A DNA stretch of 64,000 nt from Ixodes scapularis. Lineage: Eukaryota; Arthropoda; Arachnida; Ixodida; Ixodidae. Below, one piece after another: positions 10,907 to 21,493 of the stretch (position 1 is the first letter of the stretch; the number at the start of each line of letters is the position of its first letter). Under the pieces are notes generated by a model. It had not been told where the DNA came from, ran no database searches, and was given only the letters and a program-made list of their open reading frames with translations. A program made the translations under genes and the position numbers. The DNA is taken from positions 2,418,001 to 2,482,000 of the forward strand of contig NW_024609958.1 of assembly GCF_016920785.2 (NCBI RefSeq), read 5' to 3'.

Positions 10907-11471
10907 ATGAGGCAATTTTCTCTGTAACATCAAGCAACATCGGCCAGAGTGTGTGCCCAAACAATGGCGGACTTCGATAATTGGTGCTGCAACTACCATA
11001 CTCCGTTCACCTCTAAGCTGAGACTACGGTGGAAGCTACGTCCTCGTTAAACCAGTTATACGTCTCTGTTTCACCACGTCATCACGCTCCCATTCAATGT
11101 CCATAGCCACGTGCAAAGAGCGGGGTCAGGTGATGAGTGCAGTGATGTGATTGGTTGTAGTCATTTTGAAGCAGCTATTGGAGAAGCCAAAAGTTCATCT
11201 TGTATAGAAGCAAAAAGAGCTTTTGGAGCGTAACCGCGCACTTCATTTTCATTTACATCATTGCAAATGTGAGCAGGAGGGACGTCAAATATTAAAAAGA
11301 GGACAAACACTAACTGTTTCGTTGCATGTGAAAGTACCAGACACGGTAACACACTGCTGATGAAGGACAGCGCGAACTGCCCTGAATGATTATTTTAGGT
11401 ACGAAATCCCACAGAACAAATGTTGAAATACAGTCATTTTCCGTACCTAGATGTGTGTCCTTCAAGTTCTT

Positions 11472-11498
11472 GGGGGGGGGGGGGGGGGGGGGGGGGGG
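11472..11498. repeat. Poly-G tract, 27 G
   Basis: An unbroken run of 27 G between TTCAAGTTCTT and TTGTAGC. The length should be treated with care because sequencing of homopolymers is error-prone. Confidence 0.9.
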
Positions 11499-11708
11499 TT
11501 GTAGCAAAACTTCAATTCTTAAATCAGAAAATAAACAAAGCATAAAAAATAAACCTACGAAAGAGTGCATATATACCTTCTTGCACCAAGTCTCGCTCTG
11601 GAGGAGTACCTGATGAGAGTGTGCCCGTGATTAAGCCTTGAGATGATTTACAGAAACTTGTGTGATGCTTTTGATGTCAGCCTTATTTAGTTTTTTTTTT
11701 CTTTTGCA

Positions 11709-12125
11709 ATGAATGACAACGCCAATTTATTGCTGAATAATAAAATGGACGCTATAAATTTTCCGTTAGATGATGACTATTTTCTTCCATCAAATGTGAA
11801 AACCTTTTCGGGAAATAAATATTGCAGTTTTTTTAGGTGTTTCCACATTAACGGTCGTTCAACGCGAAACAAAGTAGACGAGCCTCATCAATTCAAATTT
11901 TTGATTTATGTAATTATGCTTTCAGAAACGTGGTTTACGAATACTACTAAGGCGGTAAAGTTACCAAATGAAGGGTTAAGTTCTCAGAAATTGAATTTTT
12001 CAAGAAACAATCGTTTTCGGGAATTTAGAACACCTTTCCACTCCAAACATGCTAGAAATGAAATACAGGACGTAGTTCGTAACAGCTTATCCCAGACACT
12101 GTTCTTTATCGTGAAACGCAAATGA
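11709..12125 (+). pseudogene. CR1-type LINE endonuclease fragment
   Basis: The 138-codon frame contains CFHINGRSTRNKVDE and LIYVIMLSETWFTN, which match the N-terminal block and the ETWF block of the apurinic endonuclease of CR1/jockey-type LINEs. Everything after residue about 80 no longer resembles the domain, and RT is absent. The frame start at ATG may be the original ORF2 start region. Downstream AT-rich sequence to about 12,250 may be 3' UTR joined by an internal deletion. Confidence 0.65.
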
Positions 12126-12129
12126 ATAA

Positions 12130-12905
12130 AAATCGAAGTCGACGAATTACTTTAAACCTAGCTCCCGAGTTCCCTAGCAGCTATTTATCCAGCCACATTT
12201 TTGTTTTTAAATATATTTTTGTCCTTTTCTTTTTTTAGTTAGTTTGCTGGTTTGTGGTTTGCCGATGCCATGTTCCAGATTTCTCAAGTAGACACTGTGA
12301 CATTTTTAACTCCGCATTGCCTTCGATGTTTCCCTTGAATTACGAACGCTAATTTCCTAACCGATATGTAACGCAATAGGCAATACACCCCATCAGAAGC
12401 GCATGCCGCATTACAGTCCAGCTTATATATTTATTGAGCATCACGTGAAAAACAAAAGAAAAAGATGTGCGATTTTTAATTTTTTTATTTTTTTTTATAA
12501 ATGATAGATTCGGATGAAAGGCACATGACAATGCTTATCGCAGTCGCCGTAAAAAAAAGTTGCTTCCCTTGTTAGGCATTGCACAATTAGCCTTTATTTT
12601 TTTCTTTCTTGTTTTACAAGTTCTTAGCCCACTTTTGGAGGTGTTCTAGCTCTTCTTCGGTGCAGGGATTCTGAGAGAGAGAATGCAATTCTGATTATAT
12701 AACAATTAGAACACAAATATCAGCGTTCGAACAACTTCGCTTGATGGTAGTCGTTTTTTTTAAATTTCACGGCAATTCTTGTGTAATGAAACGCGCATGA
12801 TAAAAGAGCGACCCCAAAAGAGGCACTAATATGTACTTTTAGATCGCAGCTCTTAGGCGCCCGTTTCCGGGTTGAGCGGCGTCGGCCTAACCGCGCGCGT
12901 TGCAT
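12130..12905. other. Gene-free stretch
   Basis: Nothing recognised apart from T-rich runs near 12,225-12,237 and 12,476-12,497. Confidence 0.45.
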
Positions 12906-12910
12906 TATGG

Positions 12911-13230
12911 GACGTTTCCCCGCTAAAGTTAGCGGGGAAATTTTCCCACTTTGCTTAGCGGGGAAATTTTTCGATTTTACTGAGCGGGAAAAATTTCCCG
13001 CTAAATTTAGCGTTTAAATTTTTCGGTAAATTTAGCGGTAAAATTTTCCTTTAATTTAGCGGGGAAACTGTCCCACTAAAGTTAGTGGAGAAATTTTTCC
13101 GCTAAATTTAGCGAGAAAATTTCGCGGCTAAATATAGCGAGAATATTTACCCGGCAAATTTAGCGGGCAAATTGACGTCACGTGACCTCAACACCAATTC
13201 AGTTTCCCCGCTAAATGTAGCGGGCAAAAA
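12911..13230. repeat. 26-bp minisatellite made of two palindromes
   Basis: The AGCG landmark recurs at 12,931, 12,957, 12,983, 13,009, 13,034, 13,058, 13,084, 13,110, 13,136 and 13,162, a period of 24-26 bp, then again at 13,219. The idealised unit is CGCTAAATTTAGCG followed by GGGAAATTTCCC, each a perfect palindrome. Units are diverged, so the array is not new. About 11-12 units. Confidence 0.85.
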
Positions 13231-13304
13231 TAATGTCAAGACTATGTGTCACGTCACCGATCAACAAGTTCAGTGACAGGAGGAGAGGAGCAGGAAAGGA
13301 GAAG

Positions 13305-13365
13305 GAAAGGGAGGAGTGGCGTACCAAATACTTTACGAGGGGGAATACAGGACACTCCCCGCGAA
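13305..13365. repeat. Repeat shared in inverted form with 19,109-19,165
   Basis: GGGGGAATACAGGACACTCC with the preceding CCAAATACTTTACGA is the reverse complement of GGAGTGTCCTGTATTCCCCC...TAAAGTATTTGG at 19,109. Both sit beside GA-rich sequence (GGAGGAGAGGAG). A dispersed repeat whose type I do not recognise. Confidence 0.7.
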
Positions 13366-13559
13366 TACAATGGCCTCGGGGACGACAGGTTTTGCGCGCT
13401 TTGAATGGGTGGATGTGTCATGGCGTTGCGGTTTTTCCCTTTAGGATCGGATGGTGACTAGCGCCGTCTCTCGGTGCGGGATATTTTACTACCGGCCGAA
13501 CTTCTTTCGGTGCGTGCACGCTCTTCGGTCGCGGCGGCGTAGGTCGTCTGTTGAATTTA

Positions 13560-13573
13560 AAAACCAGCGGACA
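13560..13573. repeat. Left target-site duplication of the Penelope pair
   Basis: AAAACCAGCGGACA, identical to 17,770-17,783 on the far side of the insertion. Confidence 0.8.
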
Positions 13574-13888
13574 AAAATATTAAGGTGGGCTAGTTGGATA
13601 TGCATTTTCGAAATAAATAGCGCGAAGGTCAAGAACGAACTGACGGTACAAGCGCTAACTCACAACTGTCGTTTTAATAATCACACAGAAGACGAGAAAG
13701 AGGTAGCGTTTCTCTCTCGTCTTTCTTTTCGGTATGAAAATTCCCAAAATGAAACGGTCTTGATGGAAGAGGAAGTTACGTTGAAGGAACTGAGAAATAA
13801 AAATAAAGGAAGAAGGCGTTACGTTAAAAAACTGAAAATTAGCAGAAAGAAAGGAAGAAGTTGTCCACAGTGAACCAAAGAAACCACC

Positions 13889-14807
13889 TTAAGTGGGAAA
13901 GTTAAGGTAGTTGAGTTCTTTTTCAGTCAATGCCACTGATGGTGCACTGACACACGAGTTCTCCTTTTCTTTTATGGCCAGTGCCTCGTATATTTCCCTT
14001 GATCTCTTCTCACGATACCTTCGAAGGATCCTTGTCTCTGTAAGTTTCGGCTTGCAGTGACAGTCTCTTACGTGCACTGCAAGATGCCCCGATGGTGTTG
14101 ATTTGAGTGACGCAGCGTGTTCACGTAACCTGGTGTTCACACACCGGCCAGATTGACCAACATATACTCTGCCACAGGTGAAAGGGATTTCATATATAAC
14201 CTGGCTTTGGCAAGGTATATATGTTTGCTTGTGCCTCTGACCGCATTCGTTGCGGCGGTCTAGTGGGGAATTTATCACAGGACAAAGCTTCCTTAGCTTG
14301 TCTGGTGCTGAAAAGACGACAGGGATGTCATACCTGGCAGCCACCTTTTTCATGTTGTGTGATACCCGGTGAATGTAGGGTATTACAGCCGGGCGTTGTC
14401 CTTTGTTCTTGGCTTTGTCTTTCTGTCTGTGGTTGTTGATCATTTTTTCTGCTACATCGTACAAGGTGGGACTTGGATAACCAGAGGTCTTGAGTCGGTT
14501 TATCTGTGTCTCAAAGCTCTGTCTTGCCGTGTGGTCACATGACTTTTTTAGGGCTGCGCTAAGAGAGTTTTTGACTATAGCCATTTTAATGAGTTTTGAA
14601 TGGGAGGACTCATATTGGAGTAATTGTTTTCTTGAGCGTGGCATGTACATCCAGCAAGTGTGGTTTTGTTGGAATATCATCTGTAGATCAAGAAATTGAG
14701 GGCTGTCGCCTGTCGGTAGCTCGTGTGTAAAGTTGAGTCCTTGTGCGTTTTCAGTGAAGATTGAACGTATATTGTTGATTTGTTGCTCGTTATTTACATC
14801 AGGTCTG
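13889..14807 (-). pseudogene. Penelope C-terminal region with GIY-YIG domain, left copy
   Basis: In the shifted frame this continues the polyprotein: the connector, the Cys/His-rich segment, then the GIY-YIG nuclease core (GRVYVGQSGR with the following RLREH and the distal REIYEALAI). It contains no stop: the codon that is TGA in the right copy is GGA here. The stop at 13,889 is shared with the right copy. Together with the RT part, only the one-base shift separates it from an open frame. Confidence 0.9.
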
Positions 14808-14814
14808 TTTTTTT

Positions 14815-15356
14815 AGTAGCACGAGATAATCGTCCACATATCTGTATATTCTTGTCACTTGGTTGTTGGATACCCGCTGGGCGATGGCCCGATCGCATTT
14901 GGATAAGAAGATGTCGCATAACACTGGTGCCACACATGATCCAACACAAATTCCTTTCTTTTGCAGGTATGTATTCCCGTTGAATGAGACGACTGTGGAT
15001 GCTAGGTAGAATGTCAGTAACTCCAAGAATGACTCAAGATGTACGCCAGATTTGTTTTGGAAAGGCACTGTACCATTTTCTTCGATACATTCTTTTACAG
15101 CTACGAACAGTTGGTCATGAGGTATTGAATAAAACAAATCTTCCACGTCAAGGGAGAAACCATATTGTACTAGTACGTTGTCACTTTTTAGATCCTGTAT
15201 AACTTGTTCTGAGTTTGAAATCAGGAACGGATCTTCCAGGCGGAGGTTTGATAACTGACTAAATAGGAACCTTGACATAGCTCCTTGCCAAGAACCTTTT
15301 TCAGTTACGACCACACGGAAGGGACATCCCCCTTTGTGTGTTTTAGCCGTAAAGAA
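14815..15356 (-). pseudogene. Penelope RT fragment, left copy
   Basis: Begins at FFTAKTHKGGCPF and runs through the RT palm, including GICVGSCVAPVLCDIF and YVDDYLVLL, the YVDD catalytic motif. The frame ends at a 7-T run (14,808-14,814; 7 A on the coding strand). The right copy has 6 A at the same place, so a single extra base shifts the frame just after the catalytic motif. Apart from that lesion and a few substitutions it matches the right copy. Confidence 0.9.
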
Positions 15357-17769
15357 CTGTGGAGACAAGTTAGGTTTTACCGTGAGTGCCTGTGGCTGCT
15401 AGCAAACACGGATGCCTCCGGTTTCAACCATGAATCAAGATACAAGTCCTTTCTCCACACTTCAACCAGGATGACTGAATCTCTCTGGAGGACCTACATA
15501 CCACACCTACGATATCTACGAGCCAAACAGAAGGAACACCAAGGCGAGCCGGTCAGATTTTTGGGCGAGTCCTCTCTTCCCGCAGACATTGAAAAGGTCC
15601 TGGAGAAAGGCCCCAAATTTTGTACGGCTCCGCACATACAGGGAGTACAGGTGCTGTCGACTGTACGCGACATTGCTGCGAAAGCTCCGGAAAATGACAG
15701 GACCAGATGTATTGATGAATGTGTTGAGGTTTTGTCAAAATCCGGACATGTTAAGAACAAGATAATGAGACCTAGAGTGGTCGATTATTTCAAAACACAT
15801 AATTTGAATCTCCTAGTTTCAGATAAGGAAGGGGGATTTGTAGTATGCCCCACCAATATGTATTTACAAAAGGCGACTTTAGCCATACAAAAGAACTTCA
15901 ACTCTTTGCAAGATAAAAAGACCAAAAAAGTGAAAGCTAAAGCACTTCAACTGTGCTTCAAGCTTGAGTTAACAAATCTGAAAAAGCAGATTACCGCATC
16001 CAGGAAAGATGTTTTGGATATGTTCTTTACGGCTAAAACACACAAAGGGGGATGTCCCTTCCGTGTGGTCGTAACTGAAAAAGGTTCTTGGCAAGGAGCT
16101 ATGTCAAGGTTCCTATTTAGTCAGTTATCAAACCTCCGCCTGGAAGATCCGTTCCTGATTTCAAACTCAGAACAAGTTATACAGGATCTAAAAAGTGACA
16201 ACGTACTAGTACAATATGGTTTCTCCCTTGACGTGGAAGATTTGTTTTATTCAATACCTCATGACCAACTGTACGTAGCTGTAAAAGAATGTATCGAAGA
16301 AAATGGTACAGTGCCTTTCCAAAACAAATCTGGCGTACATCTTGAGTCATTCTTGGAGTTACTGACATTCTACCTAGCATCCACAGTCGTCTCATTCAAC
16401 GGGAATACTTACCTGCAAAAGAAAGGAATTTGTATTGGATCATGTGTGGCACCAGTGTTATGCGACATCTTCTTATCCAAATGCGATCGGGCCATCGCCC
16501 AGCGGGTATCCAACAACCAAGTGACAAGAATATACAGATATGTGGACGATTATCTCGTGCTACTAAAAAACAGACCTGATGTAAATAACGAGCAACAAAT
16601 CAACAATATACGTTCAATCTTCACTGAAAACGCACAATGACTCAACTTTACACACGAGCTACCGACAGGCGACAGCCTTCAATTTCTTGATCTACAGATG
16701 ATATTCCAACAAAACCACACTTGCTGGATGTACATGCCACGCTCAAGAAAACAATTACTCCAATATGAGTCCTCCCATTCAAAACTCATTAAAATGGCTA
16801 TAGTCAAAAACTCTCTTAGCGCAGCCCTAAAAAAGTCATGTGACCACACGGCAAGACAGAGCTTTGAGACACAGATAAACCGACTCAAGACCTCTGGTTA
16901 TCCAAGTCCCACCTTGTACGATGTAGCAGAAAAAATGATCAACAACCACAGACAGAAAGACAAAGCCAAGAACAAAGGACAACGCCCGGCTGTAATACCC
17001 TACATTCACCGGGTATCACACAACATGAAAAAGGTGGCTGCCAGGTATGACATCCCTGTCGTCTTTTCAGCACCAGACAAGCTAAGGAAGCTTTGTCCTG
17101 TGATAAATTCCCCACTAGACCGCCGCAACGAATGCGGTCAGAGGCACAAGCAAACATATATACCTTGCCAAAGCCAGGTTATATATGAAATCCCTTTCAC
17201 CTGTGGCAGAGTATATGTTGGTCAATCTGGCCGGTGTGTGAACACCAGGTTACGTGAACACGCTGCGTCACTCAAATCAACACCATCGGGGCATCTTGCA
17301 GTGCACGTAAGAGACTGTCACTGCAAGCCGAAACTTACAGAGACAAGGATCCTTCGAAGGTATCGTGAGAAGAGATCAAGGGAAATATACGAGGCACTGG
17401 CCATAAAAGAAAAGGAGAACTCGTGTGTCAGTGCACCATCAGTGGCATTGACTGAAAAAGAACTCAACTACCTTAACTTTCCCACTTAAGGTGGTTTCTT
17501 TGGTTCACTGTGGACAACTTCTTCCTTTCTTTCTGCTAATTTTCAGTTTTTTAACGTAACGCCTTCTTCCTTTATTTTTATTTCTCAGTTCCTTCAACGT
17601 AACTTCCTCTTCCATCAAGACCGTTTCATTTTGGGAATTTTCATACCGAAAAGAAAGACGAGAGAGAAACGCTACCTCTTTCTCGTCTTCTGTGTGATTA
17701 TTAAAACGACAGTTGTGAGTTAGCGCTTGTACCGTCAGTTCGTTCTTGACCTTCGCGCTATTTATTTCG
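15357..17769 (+). mobile_element. Penelope-like element, longer right copy
   Basis: A copy running from a short leader through a polyprotein of about 700 codons to a 280-bp 3' region ending GCGCTATTTATTTCG at 17,769, immediately before the right target duplication. Penelope-like elements are EN-RT retroelements with a telomerase-related RT and a GIY-YIG endonuclease, often found as tandem or inverted partial repeats. Its 5' limit is set by the join with the left copy. Confidence 0.9.
15385..17489 (+). pseudogene. Penelope polyprotein (RT + GIY-YIG), one nonsense codon
   Basis: The N-terminal region (LLANTDASGF, TRMTESLWRTYIPHLR) leads into RT blocks KEGGFVV, TAKTHKGGCPF, GFSLDVEDLFYSIPH, KGICIGSCVAPVL and YVDDYLVLL (near 16,540). 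After a single TGA at 16,638-16,640, where the left copy has GGA, the same frame goes on through NHTCWMYMPRSRKQ to the GIY-YIG core (VYVGQSGR, near 17,215) and stops at 17,489. The frame itself opens upstream inside the left copy (from 15,285), but residues before about 15,385 are antisense of that copy. I saw no other lesion in the frame. Confidence 0.9.
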
Positions 17770-17783
17770 AAAACCAGCGGACA
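17770..17783. repeat. Right target-site duplication of the Penelope pair
   Basis: AAAACCAGCGGACA, identical to 13,560-13,573. Confidence 0.8.
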
Positions 17784-18430
17784 CTTCATTGGTGACTTAT
17801 TTAAAGGGCGCGTATACTGACCTCTATGTCTACGTTGTGTTACATAAACCGCACGCCCATCAGCGAGTATCGAAATTTGTACGGGCGGTTTTGAAAGATG
17901 TTCTAATAAGTGTGGTTAGTCGTAATCGCACTTCAAAGCGGTACGTTGCAACTAATATTAAGGAACCATGTCGACACGAGAAGCACGTTTAGCAGGCACG
18001 GCAATGTATTGTCATATACTTCACAGCAAAGTGTTTGCTACTATGATTATCGCTAAGATGCCTGAGAAGGCACAGACCCTTTTTTCGCGAGCTCGGTATG
18101 TCGAGCATTTTTCGAAGTGGTGGTTTCGGGAACGTCTGGCTGGCGCAAAATTCTGATATCAGGAGTGGGGTTCTGTGTATTAGATATGAGACGGTTCAAT
18201 CGTGTGATCCTTTTCTCGCTATTTTCAAAATGCGAGTAGGTGGTGCTTTGCAGCAGCCGAAGGCAACAGAAATAAAAATATTCAGAAAGATGGGAATATT
18301 TTTTTATTACTACGTGTATAGTCAAAATTTTTCCTAATACACCATGCTGGCCTTGAACAAAGTTGGTTTGGATTATTTTAGTATTTCTACAATGATAATT
18401 GAAGGTGCGAACTCAGATTCCACTCATAAA
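17784..18430. other. Gene-free stretch
   Basis: The sequence continues the target of the Penelope insertion. I see no gene. Small overlapping open frames of 60-90 codons exist without any domain. Confidence 0.45.
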
Positions 18431-18432
18431 TG

Positions 18433-18791
18433 TCATTCGACAATTCTTTTTTGTTGAACAATATTTATTGCACATTGAGCAAATACGTACAACTTTGCAT
18501 TCTAAAAAAAAACAACATATCTCTGTTTACACAGACAATAACGCTTTGAACAAATTTATACAGCTCAGCATTCAACAGACACGGGTCATATATATGTTTT
18601 ACACACAAATTTTGAATTAGGTCACCATGAGAAACGCGACGCCGAAGTTGTTTGCTTACGTGATTTGATCTGGAGGGAACCGAAAGAATGACAGGTTTTT
18701 GCCCTGCAAGGTCCGGTTCTTGCAGCGGAGAACGGAGCACAAGGTCCCTCCTGCCATTTTCACGGATTCTTTCCAGCGGCGAACGCGTCAT
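18433..18791 (-). CDS. Candidate two-exon host peptide, unknown function
   Basis: On the minus strand an ATG at 18,791 (A at -3) opens a 44-codon frame, exactly 132 bp, that ends at a splice-donor-like CAC|GTAAGC (18,660/18,659). About 157 bp on, TTGTTTTTTTTTAG (ending 18,502) is a good acceptor, and the phase-0 continuation gives 22 more codons to a TGA at 18,433. The first exon encodes MTRSPLERIRENG and later VLRSPLQEP, two RSPL blocks that would suit proline-directed kinase sites. Upstream (18,880-19,110) is CpG-rich and includes ATGCAAAT (19,099-19,106), as in a promoter. No family is recognised. The second exon overlaps an AATAAA, so the true gene could end or splice differently, and chance is a real alternative. 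Confidence 0.25.
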
Positions 18792-18879
18792 ACTAGGTGC
18801 ACTACAAAAGGACACTGTAGCGTGTCTTCCGTCGAGAAGGACGCTGGCATCAACATGCAGTGACAGGTCGTGCAATGGT

Positions 18880-19110
18880 GGCCGCTGATAGTCGTCGCGC
18901 CCGGCCTAGCCAACACGCCTAGCCCGGCGCCCGCGTGTTCGCCCGCCCGCGTTTGGCATCGTCGGTGACGCATATCAGGTCACGTGTTCTGGTGGGAGGA
19001 GGAAATGTGAGAGGAGGGGAGAGGAAATAGAGAGAGGGACACACCCAAATTATCCCGCGCCACCAGGGGAGGAATCGGCGCGGCCATCGCTCCGTCTAAT
19101 GCAAATGAGC
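18880..19110 (-). promoter_or_regulatory. CpG-rich, promoter-like stretch
   Basis: GC-rich DNA with many CpG (CGCCCGCGTGTTCGCCCGCC style), GA-rich blocks, and an octamer ATGCAAAT at 19,099-19,106, lying just upstream of the minus-strand exon candidate. Promoter status is an inference from composition and position only. Confidence 0.25.
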
Positions 19111-19165
19111 GGAGTGTCCTGTATTCCCCCTAGTAAAGTATTTGGGCGTACCCTCCCCTCCGTAC
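19109..19165. repeat. Partner of the inverted repeat at 13,305-13,365
   Basis: GGAGTGTCCTGTATTCCCCC followed by TAGTAAAGTATTTGG; see the entry at 13,305. The pair encloses the Penelope insertion and the exon candidate. Confidence 0.7.
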
Positions 19166-19169
19166 CCTC

Positions 19170-20434
19170 CAGGCCTCATCCTCAAAAGCTGCGCTCTAGT
19201 TTCGAATTACCGATTTTGACAAACGTCTTTCATTTTTTTTTTTCAAATCAGATTGGGGTAGTTGGGTGGAGACTTCGTTTCAGTACTTGCACCAAAGGAG
19301 ATACTTTTTTCCTCTTTACTATTGTAATAAAGGTGCCGGGTCACTATTTCAAGGCTTCCACTAAATAACGCGCGGCATTAATCTTCGACGTTCACAACCT
19401 ACGAAACATGGGCTAGATTATATCTCGTTTGGCAGCCACCGCAAAATTAGAAAAAAAAAAAAAAACTGCGTTCATTTCCCCAAGTTACAGACAGAATGAG
19501 CGGTCACATGCCGATCAGAGCCGTATATTGGAAGAGTTTGGCCAATGGGCGGCAGCGAAGGCCGCCGCCAGCGCCGAATACTCCTCCCGCGGATGAAGCG
19601 TAAACTAAATGTGGGACATAGCCTCGACTAATCAGCTAACCGCGACGTCACAATATTGAAACATTTAAAGCGTGAAATAGAAGCGTTTTATCTCGGCGTC
19701 TCGGTGACAGTTTGCTCTTGGCCTGCTTGCTAGAAAAGCGTATCAGCTAAAACTGTCTGAAAAAAAAAAATCAGGAAGATGACGACGTCGAGAAGATGCC
19801 ACACCGGGTGTCGGCGGTGTCTCAATCTAAGCCCTGGGCCTCGGTACTTCGAAGGCCGCAGCCTTCTGCTTTGACTGGGCTGCCCCCTTGGAGCCTGATG
19901 CTTCGACCCCAGTGAGCGACAGCACCACCATGCTCCTTGGGTTCCTTTGTCCGTGCACCGATCGAACGGCAGGCAGCACATCCCCTTGGCCAGCTGCTGA
20001 CCCGCTCTCAACGGAATATGGACGTCTTCATATCGGACCGACGTCCTCCGCAATAGGAACAATCCGGTCGTCATCCTTGGATGTATATACTCATCGCATT
20101 ATCACGTTCATTATACGCGACACCGCGGGCCTCCATGGCACGGGCTGTTGCCTTACCGGGGTGCCCCGGCTCTCCGGAGTCAAATCAAGATATTAATAAT
20201 GATATTATTATTATTATTATTATTATTAATATGACAAATTCAAAACACTTTATGAGCCTCCACACCTTCTTCGTGTGTCCCCTCGCTTTAAGATAGTCAA
20301 ATGTATGACTAGATACGGAAAAAAAAAGCGCAGCTTCATATGTCTCGGAGGCTTTTAATGCTCTTTCAGATGAACTGTACGATGTTACAGGTAAAGCAAA
20401 GTTAAAAAAAGAAAAAAAAAATGGCTTCGTTCGT
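19170..20434. other. Gene-free stretch with ATT microsatellite
   Basis: No gene recognised. There are A-runs at 19,450-19,465 and 19,760-19,770, and a (ATT)n run at 20,204-20,227. A 102-codon plus-strand frame at 19,888-20,196 shows no domain. Confidence 0.45.
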
Positions 20435-20439
20435 ATTTT

Positions 20440-20824
20440 GCCGCGATCTAGGATGTTTTGCATTTCGTCCTTGCCTTGTTTTACTGTCTATTATTATGTT
20501 TATTTTCTTCTTTTGAACGGGGGGAGGGTTGGGGGGGGGGGGGGGGAGGTTCACCTTGTATGTTTTGCAAATGCTACGGGTGTTCGCTTTGGCCTTTGTA
20601 CAAGGCTATTTTCCTTATTGCATTGCAAATTGTTTTCCCGAAGCTGTTGAGTTCTGGGATTTTTTCATGTTTTTTTTTTTTTTTTGCATCTTGTCTTTTT
20701 TGTTTGTCCGATCCGCCGGGTTTAGTCGCTCATGCCTTCATCGGCTTAGACGAACATGTTATTTTATATGTACTGATGATCGTTGAGACAATGAAAATCA
20801 TTATTATTATTATTATTATTATTA
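20440..20824 (+). mobile_element. CR1-type LINE 3' UTR with (ATT)n tail
   Basis: T-rich sequence of 3'-UTR style ends CTGATGATCGTTGAGACAAT...CATTATTATTATT. The layout (T-rich UTR, then a short ATT array) is the same as at the ends of the CR1 copies at 30,230-31,107 and 45,900-47,152. A 16-G run sits at 20,531-20,546. Confidence 0.5.
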
Positions 20825-20884
20825 CGGTTATTCCAAAGTTTCTATCAGATCGTACACAGCAAGTTTCTATTTGTAATATCCGAA

Positions 20885-21490
20885 CCTGGGCATTGAATTT
20901 GAAGGGAGGACTCCTCAAGGTTCTGTGTTGTCGCCACTTTTATTTAATCCGTGTGTAAATGATACGGTGAAAATATGTTTTGCATGTGACTTATATCAGT
21001 ACGCTATTGATACCTTTTTAGTGTCACACATATAAATCTGCACAGTGCAATTATTTCATCGCATTCTACTGCTACCAATGTAATGAATTGGTGTTACTCC
21101 AATCTCATCAAATTTAACACAAAGAAAACAAAGCTTGTATGTTTCAGTAATCCTTTGAAACATAAATGTCTGAATATTCCATTTTTGCTCCATTCGTCGA
21201 ATTGTAATAATTGCCGTTGTACACCCATTGAGTATGTTAATGTAATAAAATACTTAGGTATAGCTTTTGATAGTGATCTATCCTGCGATTCCCATCTCAC
21301 CTACATTGCTAATAAACTGCGAGGTGTATCCTGCCTTTTATAATCCACGAAAATGTTTCTACCTCTCTCAGTAGGAAGAATGGTTGCCAATGCTTGGGAA
21401 TATGGTGTACTACGTTATGGTATCACTGTGTATCCAAATTGTTCGCAAGTGTGGAAAACTAAAATTGACAATATCCCAAAAGCAATTTTA
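20885..21490 (+). pseudogene. CR1-type RT fragment, 5' truncated
   Basis: Reads EGRTPQGSVLSPLLFN, then QYAIDTFLV where the family has QYADDT, then the C-terminal segment MNWCYSNLIKFNTKKTKLV, IKYLGIAFDSDLS and LRYGITVYPNC. The first catalytic Asp of the YADD box is Ile and a stop breaks the frame after GVSCLL. The C-terminal part resembles the copy at 45,940 (VKYLGLHFDSDLSWNSH), so both belong to one family. Confidence 0.8.
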
Positions 21491-21493
21491 CGT

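Larger units (their letters stand above)
13609..15356 (-). mobile_element. Penelope-like element, 5'-truncated left copy
   Basis: Read on the minus strand this is nearly identical to the right copy from 16,023 to the 3' end at 17,769. It lacks the N-terminal third of the polyprotein. It meets the right copy head to head at about 15,356/15,357. Between its 3' end and the target duplication lie 35 extra bases (13,574-13,608, with GGTGGGCTAGTTGGATATGC) that the right end lacks. Inverted, partly truncated pairs are a known arrangement of Penelope-like elements. Confidence 0.9.

Noticed and set aside
11610..11640. CTGATGAGAG, second hammerhead-like match
   Set aside because: No GAAA core or closing stems downstream.
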